The translations under genes were made by a program, and so were the position numbers. From Urophycis tenuis (Eukaryota > Chordata > Actinopteri > Gadiformes > Phycidae), in contig JAXIVH010000010.1 of assembly GCA_036785325.1 (NCBI GenBank), positions 1,255,785 through 1,319,784 on the forward strand: DNA of 64,000 nucleotides, in the 5' to 3' direction. Below, in pieces: positions 33,813-47,754 of the stretch. The first letter of the stretch is position 1, and every line of letters starts with the position of its first letter. Under the pieces are notes generated by a model. It was not told where the DNA came from. It saw only the letters and a program-made list of their open reading frames with translations, and ran no database searches.

Positions 33813-35133
33813 GTGTGAGGAGAATGTGCACCTGCAGGCCGGCGACCTGTGTGAAGACTTTGTGTAGTAGAGTTTGTGTATTTTCTGTGTTCGCGCCAAC
33901 GGTTCCATTTCTTTTGGCCCCAGGGTTGTTTTTAAATGTTTAGCCACCAGGTTTATTCCTCCTCGTTTTTAAATTAGACTTTTGTTTTTAAATCAATTCT
34001 TTTGTTTTTGATATCACCGGGTAAATTGCTGGGCGTTTCCCTGTTGGGACAGATATACGCCATGGATCCACTGTTGTGTACTTTATGGAAGTACACAAAC
34101 ACACACCTCCGTACACACACACACACACACACTTTATGTATTACTTTTCCATATGTATAAAAGTATATAAGATATATGTATATTAACTTCAGTGGTTAAG
34201 ACATCACGTGTGGTCAGCTCACTGCAACACAGCGGCAATATTTGCTGCTGCTGAAGACAACAGGAGGAGACCGGCTGTTTTCTAGTTATGTCCTGTATGC
34301 TGGAGTGTGTTCAGATTCCCGGGGTCTCCCTCACCGTTCCCTTCGTTGTCCCCGAGTCGGACTGGTTATTTAAGTTGCGTCCCCCCCCTGGCTGACGCAG
34401 GGCAGGGGGACGGAACCGGACCTCTGGCCATCGGAGCAGAGCGGGCAGAACCAGGCATGTTCTCCGCCTGTCGGTGCCCCAGAACTCTGTCTTTGATGGT
34501 GGCTTTCCGGTGCAACAAACACTTCCTGTTTGGGAGGCTCGGACTCAGACGTCTCCGTTAGTGTCTGAAGCCCTCACCACGTGTCTGCTAGTGTGAGAAG
34601 AAGATGACACACACACACACACACACACAGTTGAGTTTCTAGACCTTCAGTAGAAATGCTCCTCAGTGCGCCTCACCCAAGTCCTGACTTGTACCTTTTA
34701 TTTTTCTTCTTCTGTTGTTCTTCCCGTGTGGTGTCCATGGTGTGTCTGTACACAAGCAGACCCATGTACCGTTGAGCAGAAACCACCACCAGAAGTGTGT
34801 GTGTGTGTGATGAAGGTGTCGAGTGGAAAACGGACACGCACAAAAAAAAAAAAGAATCAGGGGGACCGTGTGCTCCTGGACGTGGTAGACGGAGAGGAGC
34901 TGCACCTGAGCTGCACCTGAGCAGGAGAGGGCCACCACGCGACCGTCCCCAGAGCTAGCCGTGTATAGTGGAACTATAGTTTGGAGTGCCTTTGCTTTCA
35001 CACACCTTCGCCTTGCCCACCACCCGCAACCCCACCCAGCCTCCCGCGTCGTGACTCCCTTTGGGTGCCCTCATGTGTTCATCTGTCCCGCTGCACCCCT
35101 TCTGAATGTTCCCAACCCCTTCAACACACAGGT

Positions 35134-35169
<36 letters not shown>

Positions 35170-36117
35170 CTCGGAGACCTTAACTAATAATGTGGGATCC
35201 TCAGTCATGTTGCTGGACACCGTGCAGACATTGACACGAGACATCACACACGAGGATGTCCTGTGTCCTCTTGTGTCCTTAATCGCAGTCCCGGATCTCG
35301 AGGTTCTGTTCACGTTCAGGACATCTGGTGGTTCTGGTGGGTCGCGGGGCCGTGGGGCGGAGCCACCTCGTACAGAACTGTTCTTTCTGTATAGTTTATT
35401 TTTTTGTTGTTGTTGGTACTAAAAGCCGAACTATTATGTAAATGTTAGGAGACACTTTCCTAGGCAATAAGTTACCATTCTGTTGTTTCTCTTCCTCTCT
35501 ATATATCTCTTTCTCCCTCGCTGGATGTTATGTTGTTACATTGTCCTCCCCTCTGTGATGCTGAGGGCCAGGGGCTGGTATTCAGTAGCACCTAAACAGG
35601 ATCCATCCATGTAGCCATTTTTATTTTTGTGTCCCGCTTCCTGCATCCTCAGATGTCTTGTTGCCCCGCCCCCCCCCCCAGGCCTGTGAGCCCGATGACC
35701 CCCATGACCCCCATGACCCCCAGACTCCAGTCTGACAACACAAACATGTTGAAGCAAAAGGTTACCAAAAAACAGACAAACAAGGGTAGTGGAGTGTGAG
35801 TGTGTACGTGTGTGTGCGTGTGTGCTCGTGCACGTGTGTGTACGTGTGCGTGTGTGTGTGCGTATAAGAGACACTATTGCATTACACACTTGTGGCAGAA
35901 GAATATGCTAAGTTGGGTTTTAGAAAAGAAAACGTTTAAAACATCCTGTATAACAGAACTACTACTACTTGAATGCCTCCGTTTGTGACTGAAATTTTTA
36001 TTTCATTTTGTTTTTATTTTTTGTTTTGTTCTGTGAAGGTATGCTATATGTGCGCCTCTGTAAATATTCCCTCTGCGTGCTCTGAGGAATAGTTCCCTGG
36101 TACTGTAATTTGCATTA

Positions 36118-36123
36118 AATAAA
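36118..36123 (+). terminator. gsk3b: Polyadenylation signal of gsk3b
   Basis: AATAAA within TGCATTAAATAAAGAG, at the end of a unique T-rich stretch. It is the last canonical signal before the intergenic spacer. Confidence 0.65.
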
Positions 36124-36140
36124 GAGTAGGTTAGCCTGGA

Positions 36141-37690
<1,550 letters not shown>

Positions 37691-37696
37691 TTTATT
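37691..37696 (-). terminator. cfap91: Polyadenylation signal of cfap91
   Basis: TTTATT on the + strand (AATAAA on the minus strand) lies about 145 bp beyond the cfap91 stop codon. Confidence 0.6.
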
Positions 37697-37838
37697 CAAT
37701 ATTGCGCTTTGAATTTGACCAAAATAAATAGTTAATCAGTTCAACAGTTTGATCAAAACAACTACTAAATGAATGTTGGATCTCCTGTAGGGCTACATTG
37801 CTCAGGACAGGAGTAGGTCTGCTGATGTTCTTCCCTAC

Positions 37839-40800
37839 TCAAGGACTGTCAGGGGATTCACGCCCCTGCCGGTTCCTGGGTCCGATGGGGGTCCCAGAGC
37901 CTGATCCGGGACTTTGGACTGGGGCTGGATCTGGAGAGACCCCCGGGCTACCAGCTGCTCCGTGGATGATCTGCTGGGCTGCCCGCAGGTGTCTTCGCTG
38001 TCTGTTCCGCACTGCAGAGACGAGCACAGGGGGACAGTGAAGACTGGAACATGTTCTGGTGTTCAGTACCACCATCACATCTCTCAGCGGGCTTTGTGTT
38101 GTCCTCCTCGCCAGGAGGGGTGCTGTAGGCTCCTCCTCAAGGCTTCTTCCCTCAATATGAGAGGTCTTGTGGTGAGGGGGTGTCTTTAAGGTTGAGCCTG
38201 GCTGATTAAGGGCTATAAACATCTAAATGTACAAACCAGAGTCACTGACGAGTGGCACCAGGCCACGGTGGCACGCTGAAAGACAAGCCTGTGGCGCCGG
38301 GCTTCTGGTCATAAGAAATGAGGCTCTGTGTGTTTCTCCCCAAACCTTTTTGTCTGACGCTGATCCGTCGCACTTCTGGGATCAGGAAGCTGTACACCAA
38401 CTCCGACACAATCTCTTCAGACTGGAGCTGGGTGCGGCTGACACACACACACACACACACACACACTTTACATTTATTACTATGCATTTTTTGACAGACT
38501 GCTCAGGAATCAGATTTTGGATTAATCACTAATAATTAATTACTAATTTGTAATATTAATTAAGATTACTGATCTAAAATCTGACAAGCAAATATCTGGG
38601 CAATGTTGTTGCTCGCTGGAGGATTCCTTTCAGGGTCTGAAAGGAAGCGGCAGACAGACAGACAGGAGTACCTCTGCTCCACAGCGTATGAGATGTGGTT
38701 GACCTCCCTGGCCATCCTCTGGACCTCCTCCCTGGCCTGCTGCCCGGCCGTCTCCTCCACAGAGGCCAGGATGATGTCCTCCAGGTACAGCTCCACTGTG
38801 GCCTGGTGCACCTGCACCACCTGCAGACAGGATGCACCGTCACACTGAGACCTGCACCACCTGCAGACAGGCTGCTCCGTCACCCTGAGACCTGCACCAC
38901 CTGCAGACAGGCACCACTGCACTGGACGTCTGGCAACGACGCTTGCTCACCTGCCGGAAGATTTCATCGTGCTCCCTGCGCCTCCTCTCCTCCAGCTGCC
39001 TCCTCCCGCTCTCCTCCGCCTCGCGCAGCCGCCGCTCCCTCTCAGCCAGTAGCGCCACGGCGTGGATCCTGCGCTCCTCCTGGAGACGGGTCAGCTCCTT
39101 GGACAGGGTGTCCAGCAGGTCCACCAGCTGGCCGCCCAGCACGCCGTCCTGCTGCGCCTGCTCCTCTGCAGCCTGGACCAGACACAGCGGTCAGTCAGGA
39201 GTCACTCACCGCAGGTCTTCATGTCAATACGTCTGCTACGTCCCGCCTAGAACCAGGTCACCATGGTGACGGGCCCACGACCCGGGAGCTCCTGGAGGTC
39301 TTCTGGATGTCAGCAGCCGGGTGTCGGGGGAGATACTGTCTTTATCACTGGGGAAAGTGTCGCTTATCACCAAAGGTGTCACCAGAGACCAAAAGGTGTG
39401 TGTGTGTGTGTGCTCGGGCATTGTGCGTGGACATGTATATATGTATATATTAGTATGAGATTTCCGTCTGGCCTTGTGTCTCTCCAGGTTCCTCTGGTTC
39501 TCCTGGCTGAGCAAAAGGTCGTTCTCTGCCTTCAGAAGCTCCTCCCCCTCTCGTAGGAGGGCGTGGCTCGTCCTCAGCTCCTGGATCAGCGCCAAGTGCC
39601 TCTCCTTACCCGCAAACATCTGGACAATCCACCGGGAGACCCAGAGGGAAATAGGAAACCACTACTGTAGTGTAGGCAGCAATCTGACTCAGGTGTGGCA
39701 AGTCTCAGTAAATGTGCACACACAGACAGACAGACAGACAGAGAGACAGACCTGGTACTGGATGCTTCTTCCTCTCACTAGTTTCTGTAAGTTAATGGTG
39801 GCCAGCTCTTTCTCCTCTTCCCCCTGGTGGAGGGCAAAGGAATTAACTAAAAGGACACAATATTATTTCACAGCTGTGTAAAGACCAGTGTGATGATGGA
39901 GGCCGCCAGTCATCCCCCTGCATCTCAACCCTCAGTGAACGTGACCTCTGACCTCTGGCGGCTCGTCCACGCAGGGTGTGGGCGGGCGCGGGGCGGCAGG
40001 CTTCTCCTTCTTCACCAGGAAACGTAAAGGCTTCGTGTGCTCTGCGTGACCCTTGTCCTCCTTCAAGGCCTGCAGGGGGAGGACGTCCAGCGAGTCAGGT
40101 ACTGCTGCTCTCACCTGAAAGGTCCCGAGCTCCAACCGAAAGCCCACCTGGTGCGTCTGCATCAGCTCCATCGCCCTGCGCTCGGCGCGCCCCACAAAGC
40201 CCCTGCTGGCTCTGGGTCCAGGCACGGCCGCCGTGGGCTCCAGGACGGAGGGCGGGAGGGACGCCTCCAGCTCCAGCAACCCTGAGGTCCAGAGGGAGGA
40301 GAGCTGAGACCCTCAGGACAAGGATTCACTGGCTTCACTCTCAGGGTGTCCATCGGCGACCGCAGGGCGAGCCAAACCTTGGTAGGTGTTCAGGAAGCGG
40401 CTGCGGGCCGCGGCGGCGGTCAGGCCGCTGTGGCGCTCGGGGACAGAGCCGCTCCGTGCGAGGGGGGCGTACGTCTCCGAGGAGTGGTCCGTCAGCTCTC
40501 TGACCGTGTCTCGCCGTTCGGACCTCCCCTCCACGTTCACGCGCTTCACCATCAGCTTCCTCAGCGCTAAGGAAACAGCACAGGAGGGGATGAAGACGGC
40601 CGGAGCCTTCAACAGCCGTGTGATCCTGCTCCACAGCCGGGCGTCTCTCACACATGACGTAGTTCTCCTGGATCCTGCGCAGCGCCATCTCCCTGGCTCT
40701 CTGCTGCTGGGCAAAGTTGTGGTCCAGCCGCTGTGCCGTGGCCCGGGTCTGGGCCCGTTCTCTCTGGGCGAGCAGGTCCCTCAGCACGGCCAGGCGGGCC

Positions 40801-43800
40801 TCCTGTAGCCTGGAGCAGCAACACGGACGCAGGACGGGTTTACGACACATTCATATTTGAGTGGCTAATACTACTGTACTACCAGCAGGTTAGAGATGAG
40901 GACCAAACAGCCTGTCTGTGTCTAAAGGTTCATTAGTTCTGCTGCAGTGCAACAAACACAAGCCGATTTTAGATAGACAATGTGCCACATAACCGCCCAG
41001 GTAAAGGCTGCAATCTGCTGACTTGTCTGAGAACTGGAGGTGTAATGTTCCTTCTGTTCTAAAGGGGTGTAATGTTCCTTCTGTTCTAAAAGGGTGTAAT
41101 GTTCCTTCTGTTCTAAAAGGGTGTAATGTTCCTTCTGTTCTAACAAGGGTGTAATGTTCCTTCTGTTCTAAAAGAGTGAAATGTTCCTTCTGTTCTAACA
41201 AGGGTGTAATGTTCCTTCTGTTCTAACAAGGGTGTAATGTTCCTTCTGTTCTAAAAGGGTGAGATGTTCCTTCTGTTCTAACAAGGGTGTAATGTTCCTT
41301 TTGTTCTAAAAGGGTGTAATGTTCCTTCTGTTCTAAAAGGGTGTAATGTTCCTTCTGTTCTAACAAGGGTGTAATGTTCCTTCTGTTCTAACAAGGGTGT
41401 CATGTTCCTTCTGTTCTAAAGGGGTGTAATATTTCTTCTGTTCTAACAAGGGTGTAATGTTCCTTCTGTTCTAAAAGGGCGTAATGTTCCTTCTGTTCTA
41501 AGAGGGTGTAATGTTCCTTCTGTTCTAACAAGGGTGTAATGTTCCTTCTGTTCTAACAAGGGTGTAATGTTCCTTCTGTTCTAAAAGGGTGTAATGTTCC
41601 TTCTGTTCTAAAAGGGTGTAATGTTCCTTTTGTTCTAAAAGGGTGTAATGTTCCTTTTGTTCTAAAAGGGTGTAATGTTCCTTCTGTTCTAAAAGGGTGT
41701 AATGTTCCTTCTGTTCTAAAAGGGCGTAATGTTCCTTCTGTTCTAAGAGGGTGTAATGTTCCTTCTGTTCTAACAAGGGTGTAATGTTCCTTCTGTTCTA
41801 ACAAGGGTGTAATGTTCCTTCTGTTCTAAAAGGGTGTAATGTTCCTTCTGTTCTAAAAGGGTGTAATGTTCCTTTTGTTCTAAAAGGGTGTAATGTTCCT
41901 TTTGTTCTAAAAGGGTGTAATGTTCCTTCTGTTCTAAAAGGGTGTAATGTTCCTTCTGTTCTGAAAGGCCACTGGGGTCGGCGTAAACATGTGTTGTGAC
42001 GTACGACATGTCAGAAAGATATCCAGCCCTGTGACGTGTGTCAGTTTCAAAACAACAACGGCAATGAGAACAAGAAACACTGTGGTCTGAGGCACTGCAC
42101 ATTCCTGGATCTCCTCAGTCGCCCTGCAGTGGCTGTGGTTTGTTATGCTGTGATCAGAAGAACTAATGACCTTTAAAGCCGGGCTGCAGGTCGACCAACA
42201 ACGTTATCGACACCTCCGCCCGTCTCACCAAACCGGGACAGCGACGTCTTGGGTTTACAGAGCAATGGAGGCACTAAAAGTCTTCCTAGGCTTGATACTG
42301 CCGGGCCAAACTTGACCCCCAATTTACCGCGACCTGTCTAAACGCTCGGACCTCGCCGCAAACAAGACAGCCAAACCGGCGGCTTGCTGTCCTGTGTAAA
42401 AACACCTACTGTTTTTATTACCAATTAAAGTACGGAAAACCATACTTCTCATTTCTTTTGTGCTTATAATTATAAACCTCCTTGTATTTCAAACAGGCTT
42501 TTATGGTCCATTTGAAAACAACAAGGTTCTGTACGTGTTCAGCCCTGGAACTGGTTTGGCTCTGTGGTGCTGCTCGTAGAAGAGTTCTGGTGGTTGACGT
42601 TTCACTTCAGAAGACAGAGTGAAGCAGCACCAACCCCAGGGCTTGGGAGAGGCTCACTTGTGGATCTCTCCTTCTCTGAAGGCCCACTCCCTGGTCTCCA
42701 TGGCCTCCATCATGCTCCTCCTCCTGTCCAGCTGGCTCAGGTCGTCCAGCGGGGGCAGGCTGACCTCCCACTCCCTCCTGGCTCGAGCTCGCTCAATCAT
42801 CTCCACCTCCGCCAGGCCAGCGGAGAGACCTCCCCCTGCAGGGAGCCACAGGGGTGGAGGTGGTACCACACAGATACTTCATGCTGCTTCCAACCACAGC
42901 CAAGCCACAGCAAAGGTAGATTGCTGTTTCTTCTTCTTGATATCAATCACACACTCTGCTAGTGGAAAACTTCAGAGCCACACCTACACTGTGTCTTGAC
43001 ACAACGGAAGACCCATTGCTGTACAATTCTACATATTTCTCATTCTAACAGTGTGCCGATGCACATATCCACATCTTGCTGATTATAATTAGCAATATGC
43101 AGAATGCTAATAACATGAGGAGGGACAAGGCGGCAGGCGAGGAGACGAAGGTCCTGTTTCTGTTTGAACAAACAGAAACCTCCCAGCCCGTCATGTGAGG
43201 GCGAGAGATGCGTGGTTGGCGGGTTAGGCGAAGTACATAACAAAAAATATTTTCTAAGTACATTTGGGCCAGTGGCTGTTTAACCAATCAAATTAAAACT
43301 ATATACAGGTTGTTAAATATGGATCGCTATATCATTTCAAGCAGGCGATGACCTTCTAGCCTGGCGTCTGCAGCACCTCGCAGCGCCTGCACACCTCACA
43401 ACACCTGGCGGGCGGTGGGGTGGAAGATTGGTCCAAAACATTCAGAAGGATGAAGGGTTTTGTGACGCGGTTGTGGATGAAATCACAGCCCATCCATGCA
43501 TCCCTAGTGAGGACCTGTTGGATGTTTTGTCCCCCAGAGTGTGAAGGTTCTGCTTCTCCTACCCCATGTCAGCGAGGCCAGCAGGAGGAGCTCTGGGTGG
43601 GCCGTCCCGGGCCGCACCACGTACTGGGGGCTGTAGGGGTCGGTCTGGGCTTCACTGTCTCTGTAGTCCGTCTGGATGGCCACAGTGCGATGGTACACCC
43701 CAGGCTCGGCCCTCCGCTCCCCCCCGGCTCCTGGAGAGCCCAACCTGACAACACAAGTGAAGTCTCTCTCAGGGCGCTGGGGACACGCCAGGCCAGCTGC

Positions 43801-45039
43801 CGGGGGTGAGGGGTCAGGGGTCAGGGGTCGGGGTCTGACTTACGAGAGCGGGGCGAAGACCAGGTCAGGGGGCGGGTGCTGGTCCGCAGGGATGTTGGGT
43901 CTTCAGGGAGAATGGCACACATGGCAGGAAACAAAGTAGTCATCATCTCTTCTCATGAACGTGTTCAGCAAAAAGATTTGAAATCAAAGCCTTCATTCTC
44001 TAACCCTAATCCATCAAGAAAGAAGGACATTAGATTTATGACATTACATTTAATTACATTACATTCAAGATTCAAGATTCTTGAATCTTGAATCAAGTTT
44101 GAATCAAGATTCTTGAATCTTGAATGACATTACATTTAGACGTGAGTTCTAAATTGAAGTTCTGTAAATATTATTTTATTGTTCCGAGTGTCATCGACAC
44201 GTAGCACGTGTATCATTTAAATGAAGAGGGTACGGGATGTGAGCCGCTTTGATTGAAACAAACCGCTTGAAGAATTTCCATCTGTCGGCAGGATTGACGT
44301 CACACTGCTTGTCTCTGAAGCCCGACGTGGTGCTCGGTATGACTCTACCGCAAGAGAAGGTCGGAAATGTGAGTAGAGCTCTGTATAAACCGCAATACCA
44401 CATGTCCCGTGTAGTGGTGTGCTCTCTTTTACCCTGCCAGCCCCAGTGCGTGTCTGCTGGGCTCCGTGTGGCCGCGCCACCGCCTGTCGATGAAGGCGGG
44501 CGGAGGGTAGGTGGTGTTCGGGTGGAGACCGCAGCGCGGGGGGCCCGGCAGGGTGCTGAACATGGACTCAAAGTCCACCACCCTCCTCTAGACAAGACCG
44601 AGAGGGACGGCGTGAAGGTGCTTTCAGAAGTCTGAAGTCCACCTTGTCTTTAGTGAGTCAGGATTAAATCACATGCACTTGGTTTCCCAGTGATCTCTTG
44701 GTGTCCCAGTGATCTCTTGGTGTCCCAGTGATCTCTTGGTGTCCCAGTGATCTCCACGGACGTACCAGTCGGCCCACGGACGCACGGGCTCGTAGTCCGG
44801 AGCGGGCGTGGTCCGCCTCGCTGGACAGTGCGTGCAGCGGGTCTGCGGGGGGCAGGCGTCAGTACTGAAGGGAGGACGGACACGACCACAGCATCACTCG
44901 CATACACACCGTGTCAGTAATCATACTTACCGTCTAGGTAGCCATACTTACCATATAAGTAGTCATATACGCGTTGACGTCTGAAGCCTTTCGCGTCTTT
45001 GTGCTTATTCAACGGCGTACGAGTCACAGACAAACTCAT
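37839..45039 (-). CDS. cfap91: CFAP91 (MAATS1/AAT1), cilia- and flagella-associated protein 91
   Basis: Seventeen exons in order: 45039-44952, 44842-44766, 44587-44433, 44344-44264, 43900-43844, 43744-43563, 42835-42658, 40809-40652, 40566-40378, 40281-40148, 40069-39953, 39823-39752, 39619-39473, 39172-38951, 38820-38672, 38437-38346, 38011-37839. They total 2271 nt, 756 aa, close to human CFAP91 (767 aa). Recognisable blocks include YDYLYDPL, VAIQTDYRDSEAQTDPYS, AEVEMIERAR, MFAGKERHLALIQELRTSHA, LTRLQEERRIHA, VELYLEDIIL and SEEIVSELVYSFLIPEV. The C-terminal half is Glu/Arg-rich helix. CFAP91 belongs to the calmodulin- and spoke-associated complex at the base of axonemal radial spokes; human mutations cause sperm-flagellum defects. 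The start ATG is followed by SLSVTRT. The intron after exon 13 seems to have a GC donor. Confidence 0.95.
38440..38467. repeat. (AC)n microsatellite at the cfap91 exon 16 acceptor
   Basis: On the minus strand GT dinucleotides run directly into the acceptor GTGTCAG of exon 16. Confidence 0.9.
38826..38920. repeat. Tandem copies of the cfap91 exon 15 acceptor
   Basis: The segment GCACCACCTGCAGACAGG (minus strand CCTGTCTGCAG|GTGGTGC), which spans the acceptor and first bases of exon 15, occurs three times: at the real junction (about 38813-38830) and at about 38855 and 38895, separated by CTGAGACCT. Confidence 0.85.
41039..41970. repeat. 27-28-bp minisatellite, cfap91 intron 7
   Basis: More than 30 copies of a unit containing GGGTGTAATGTTCCTTCTGT followed by TCTAAAA or TCTAACAA. 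A block of several variant copies at about 41440-41620 recurs at about 41700-41880, showing higher-order duplication. Confidence 0.95.
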
Positions 45040-45250
45040 TGTCGGTGTTTTTGGTCGAAATGTCTGACGTTAAGTCTATACGAGCTGTTCGTTGTCTTGG
45101 TTGTGTCCAGGAGGAGGTTGTGTTGCGGTAACCATGGGGACCGGTAACCATGGAACCGGGCGCCTGGTTCGGAGCCCGCGTGCAGTGCGCGTTAGTTCCG
45201 CTAGGGGCAGAAGAGCAGGGTGGTTAGATGGAGACGTTTGGATGGAGAAG
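45040..45250 (-). promoter_or_regulatory. cfap91: Probable cfap91 promoter/5' UTR
   Basis: Sequence directly upstream of the cfap91 ATG; moderately GC-rich with a tandem GTAACCATGG at about 45129-45153. The GTAACCATGG copies resemble X-box/RFX half-sites, which would suit a cilium gene, but this is only a resemblance. Confidence 0.3.
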
Positions 45251-45699
45251 GGTGGCCTTCTGATGCAGATGCAAGCGGAGTATTTCAGCTCTCCAACAAG
45301 GTCACAAATATACAATGCAACTTTATTGCAATTTCTAAAACTGTTAGTCCCAATGCTTGATTCTGATTGGCTGGTAGGTGTGCTTTATGAGACGATAAAG
45401 TACACCTGTCCCCATCCAACGCTGCTGCTGACCGCTTCACATATCACTCCGCGCATTGCAACGACGACGACAATAAAGAAACTCGGAACCGGCTTTTTTC
45501 TGCTTTGTTATGGAATGGAAAGTTAACTTCGATTTGTTGGATGGACTAACTATGGTCGATAAACTGCTTGTGGAAAGGGGCTGTTAAAAATAAAGTGATT
45601 GCTTGCAAGCGACGTGTTGTTTCTGCAACCTGGCCGGGAACTACTTCCTTGTATCTGGGAACTACTTTGTTGCGCATCTAGTGAATTATTAGTGAAACG

Positions 45700-45870
45700 G
45701 GAGCGTTTTTATTGCTACATGATTTGTCATATTGCCGCGTTGGTAACAGTTTTAGAATAGCAATTAGCCACTCGACGGTGTGAATTATGGAAAAATAAGG
45801 AACGCCTGAGAGGCGTTCCTTATTTTTCCATAATCCACACCCTCTCGTGACTAATTGCTAAAGTTGACCA
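45700..45870. mobile_element. Foldback (hairpin) element
   Basis: A perfect inverted repeat has 24-bp arms at 45784-45807 and 45811-45834 with a 3-base loop (GAG). Weaker complementarity extends outward through AGCAATTAG (about 45759-45767) and CTAATTGCT (about 45851-45859). This resembles a MITE; target duplications were not found. Confidence 0.55.
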
Positions 45871-46019
45871 CCATTTGTTACATTTTGATACAGTGGTTGT
45901 TAGAAAAATATTATCTAGCAATGGTACGGTTAGGTTGATCTGACGTTCTGAAAAAGGACATAGTGAAGATTGTATTCCTCTTGGCGACTTTAAGTCTGGC
46001 TCTCTGGAACTTGGAGACA

Positions 46020-46380
46020 TAACATAAAGTGATTGAAGAATACACCTACGTCATGTCAAATCTGTTTAGTAACATGTAATCTTAGATTCTTTATACATTA
46101 TAAGCCAATCAGAATGAGACACTCCTGTCATGCTGTTCTGATTTGAGACTTGTATATAATACACTGTCTCCGGAAGCAACGGAGGGGAAAGCAACTGAGG
46201 AAGATTCACGCACAAATCTCTTGCTCGATGAAATCCTCTGCTTCTCCTCGTAGGCCTACGAGACCAATAAACAACTTCAGCTTAAACTATATAGTTCCTG
46301 GCACTTCTTGTTCTTCGGCATCAACAACAATCTCCTCACTATCAGTGGTCGATAACAACTATCTCTCTGCATAGTGGACA
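46020..46380 (+). mobile_element. Possible solo LTR
   Basis: A compact promoter-like stretch: TATA-like GTATATAATACAC near 46151, then AATAAA near 46265 and a CA-ending tract. Layout resembles a retrotransposon LTR but neither a target duplication nor a second copy is in the window. Confidence 0.25.
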
Positions 46381-47148
46381 GCAATGACATCAACAGGAAA
46401 TGTTGAGCTTGCAGTTATCAAAAGGAAACACCACTCTCTCTCTCTTACCAACAGAGGGCCATGATTGACGTTGGCGTTCTAAAATGGCTCAGAACGTCTC
46501 TGGTTCCCAGATTACTGACAAGAAGAAGGGAAAAAACTGCAACAGTTTTCGCAATTCTGTGAGCAATGAGCAACTCTATGAACAGAACACCAGTTCAGGA
46601 CCAGTGGATCAGACAATACGAGTCTGGGATGGTGAACACCAGAACACCCACGCGGTCATGCTTCTGAAACCACAATATCTGTATGTATATATATATATAT
46701 AATCTATCTCAGATAGACATTAAAGTATGTCTGTCTGTCTCTTTTTACTAGTTCTGATGTCGAGGTATACCACCAGGTAGTCCTATTTTTAGACTTTGGA
46801 TATAATGTTGTATTTATATAGTTTAGAGTCATGTCACATTCAAGAAAATTAAAGCGTCAGTTTGACAGTGTGGGTTGTGTGGTGGCAGTTTGCTGGAGTC
46901 AGCGGGGGCGGGGGGGCGGGGGGGGGGGGGGGGGGGGGGGCAGGGTGAGCTGGCTGTCGACTGAGGATTCTGTGTGCTTTCACTGTCTGTTTGTTCTGCC
47001 TGGTGTCAGTGATGAGTTGTCACCCTTGTGGTTCATGTGACAGACAAGACGCTGTTTTGGAGAAAAGCTTTGTCCCACCTGGGTGGAATAGGGTCCTGGT
47101 CGATCCCTGTCCCCGCATGAGGGTAGTGGACCTTCACTGTGCTGCACA

Positions 47149-47709
47149 ATGTGGCTTCTCACAGGCGTGGCCGGTCTCGTCTTCATGGGAGCCCTCAGCA
47201 TGGAGTCAGGTTGGACATCTTTATTATTATATACAGATTTTTTTATTTACATATGTAGCTTTTTTTAGGGACCGAGCCTGTGAAACAGGACGAGGTCCCT
47301 TTTGTTTTTGTTCCGTTTATTATCCATCCATCCATCCATTATCGTGACCGCTTATCCTCTATGAGGGTCGCGGGGGGGCTGGAGCCAATCCCAGCTGCAA
47401 CGGGCGAGAGGCGGGGTACACCCTGGACAGGTCGCCAGCCTATCACAGGGCTAACATATATAGACATACAACCATTCACTCTCACATACACACCTATGGT
47501 CAATTTAGAGACACCAATTAACCTAATCCCCAACCTGCATGTTTTTGGTCTGTGGGAGGAAGCCGGAGTACCCGGAGAGAATCCACGCAAGCACGGGGAG
47601 AACATGCAAACTCCACACAGAAAGGTCCTGGGTCCCAGGTTGATTCGAACCCAGAACCCTCTTGCTGTGAGGTGACAGTGCTAACCACTGCACCACCGTG
47701 CCGCCCCCG

Positions 47710-47754
<45 letters not shown>

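Larger units (their letters stand above)
32322..36140 (+). other. gsk3b: gsk3b 3' UTR
   Basis: From the TGA stop (32319-32321) to just past the AATAAA at 36118-36123 there is no other gene on either strand. A 3.8-kb 3' UTR fits the long UTR of vertebrate GSK3B. The last 150 bases are T-rich and unique, while the first part holds a minisatellite and several CA repeats (33643-33685, 33760-33811, 34105-34132, 34611-34629, 35139-35168). One uninterrupted transcript is inferred, not shown. Confidence 0.6.

Noticed and set aside
45040..45160. RFX X-box for cfap91
   Set aside because: Only GTAACCATGG half-site-like copies are present; no full palindromic X-box could be read, so it is kept as a remark only.
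47642..47695. A functional tRNA gene
   Set aside because: A and B boxes are present, but the sequence lacks a cloverleaf and continues into a dispersed repeat; it is a SINE head.
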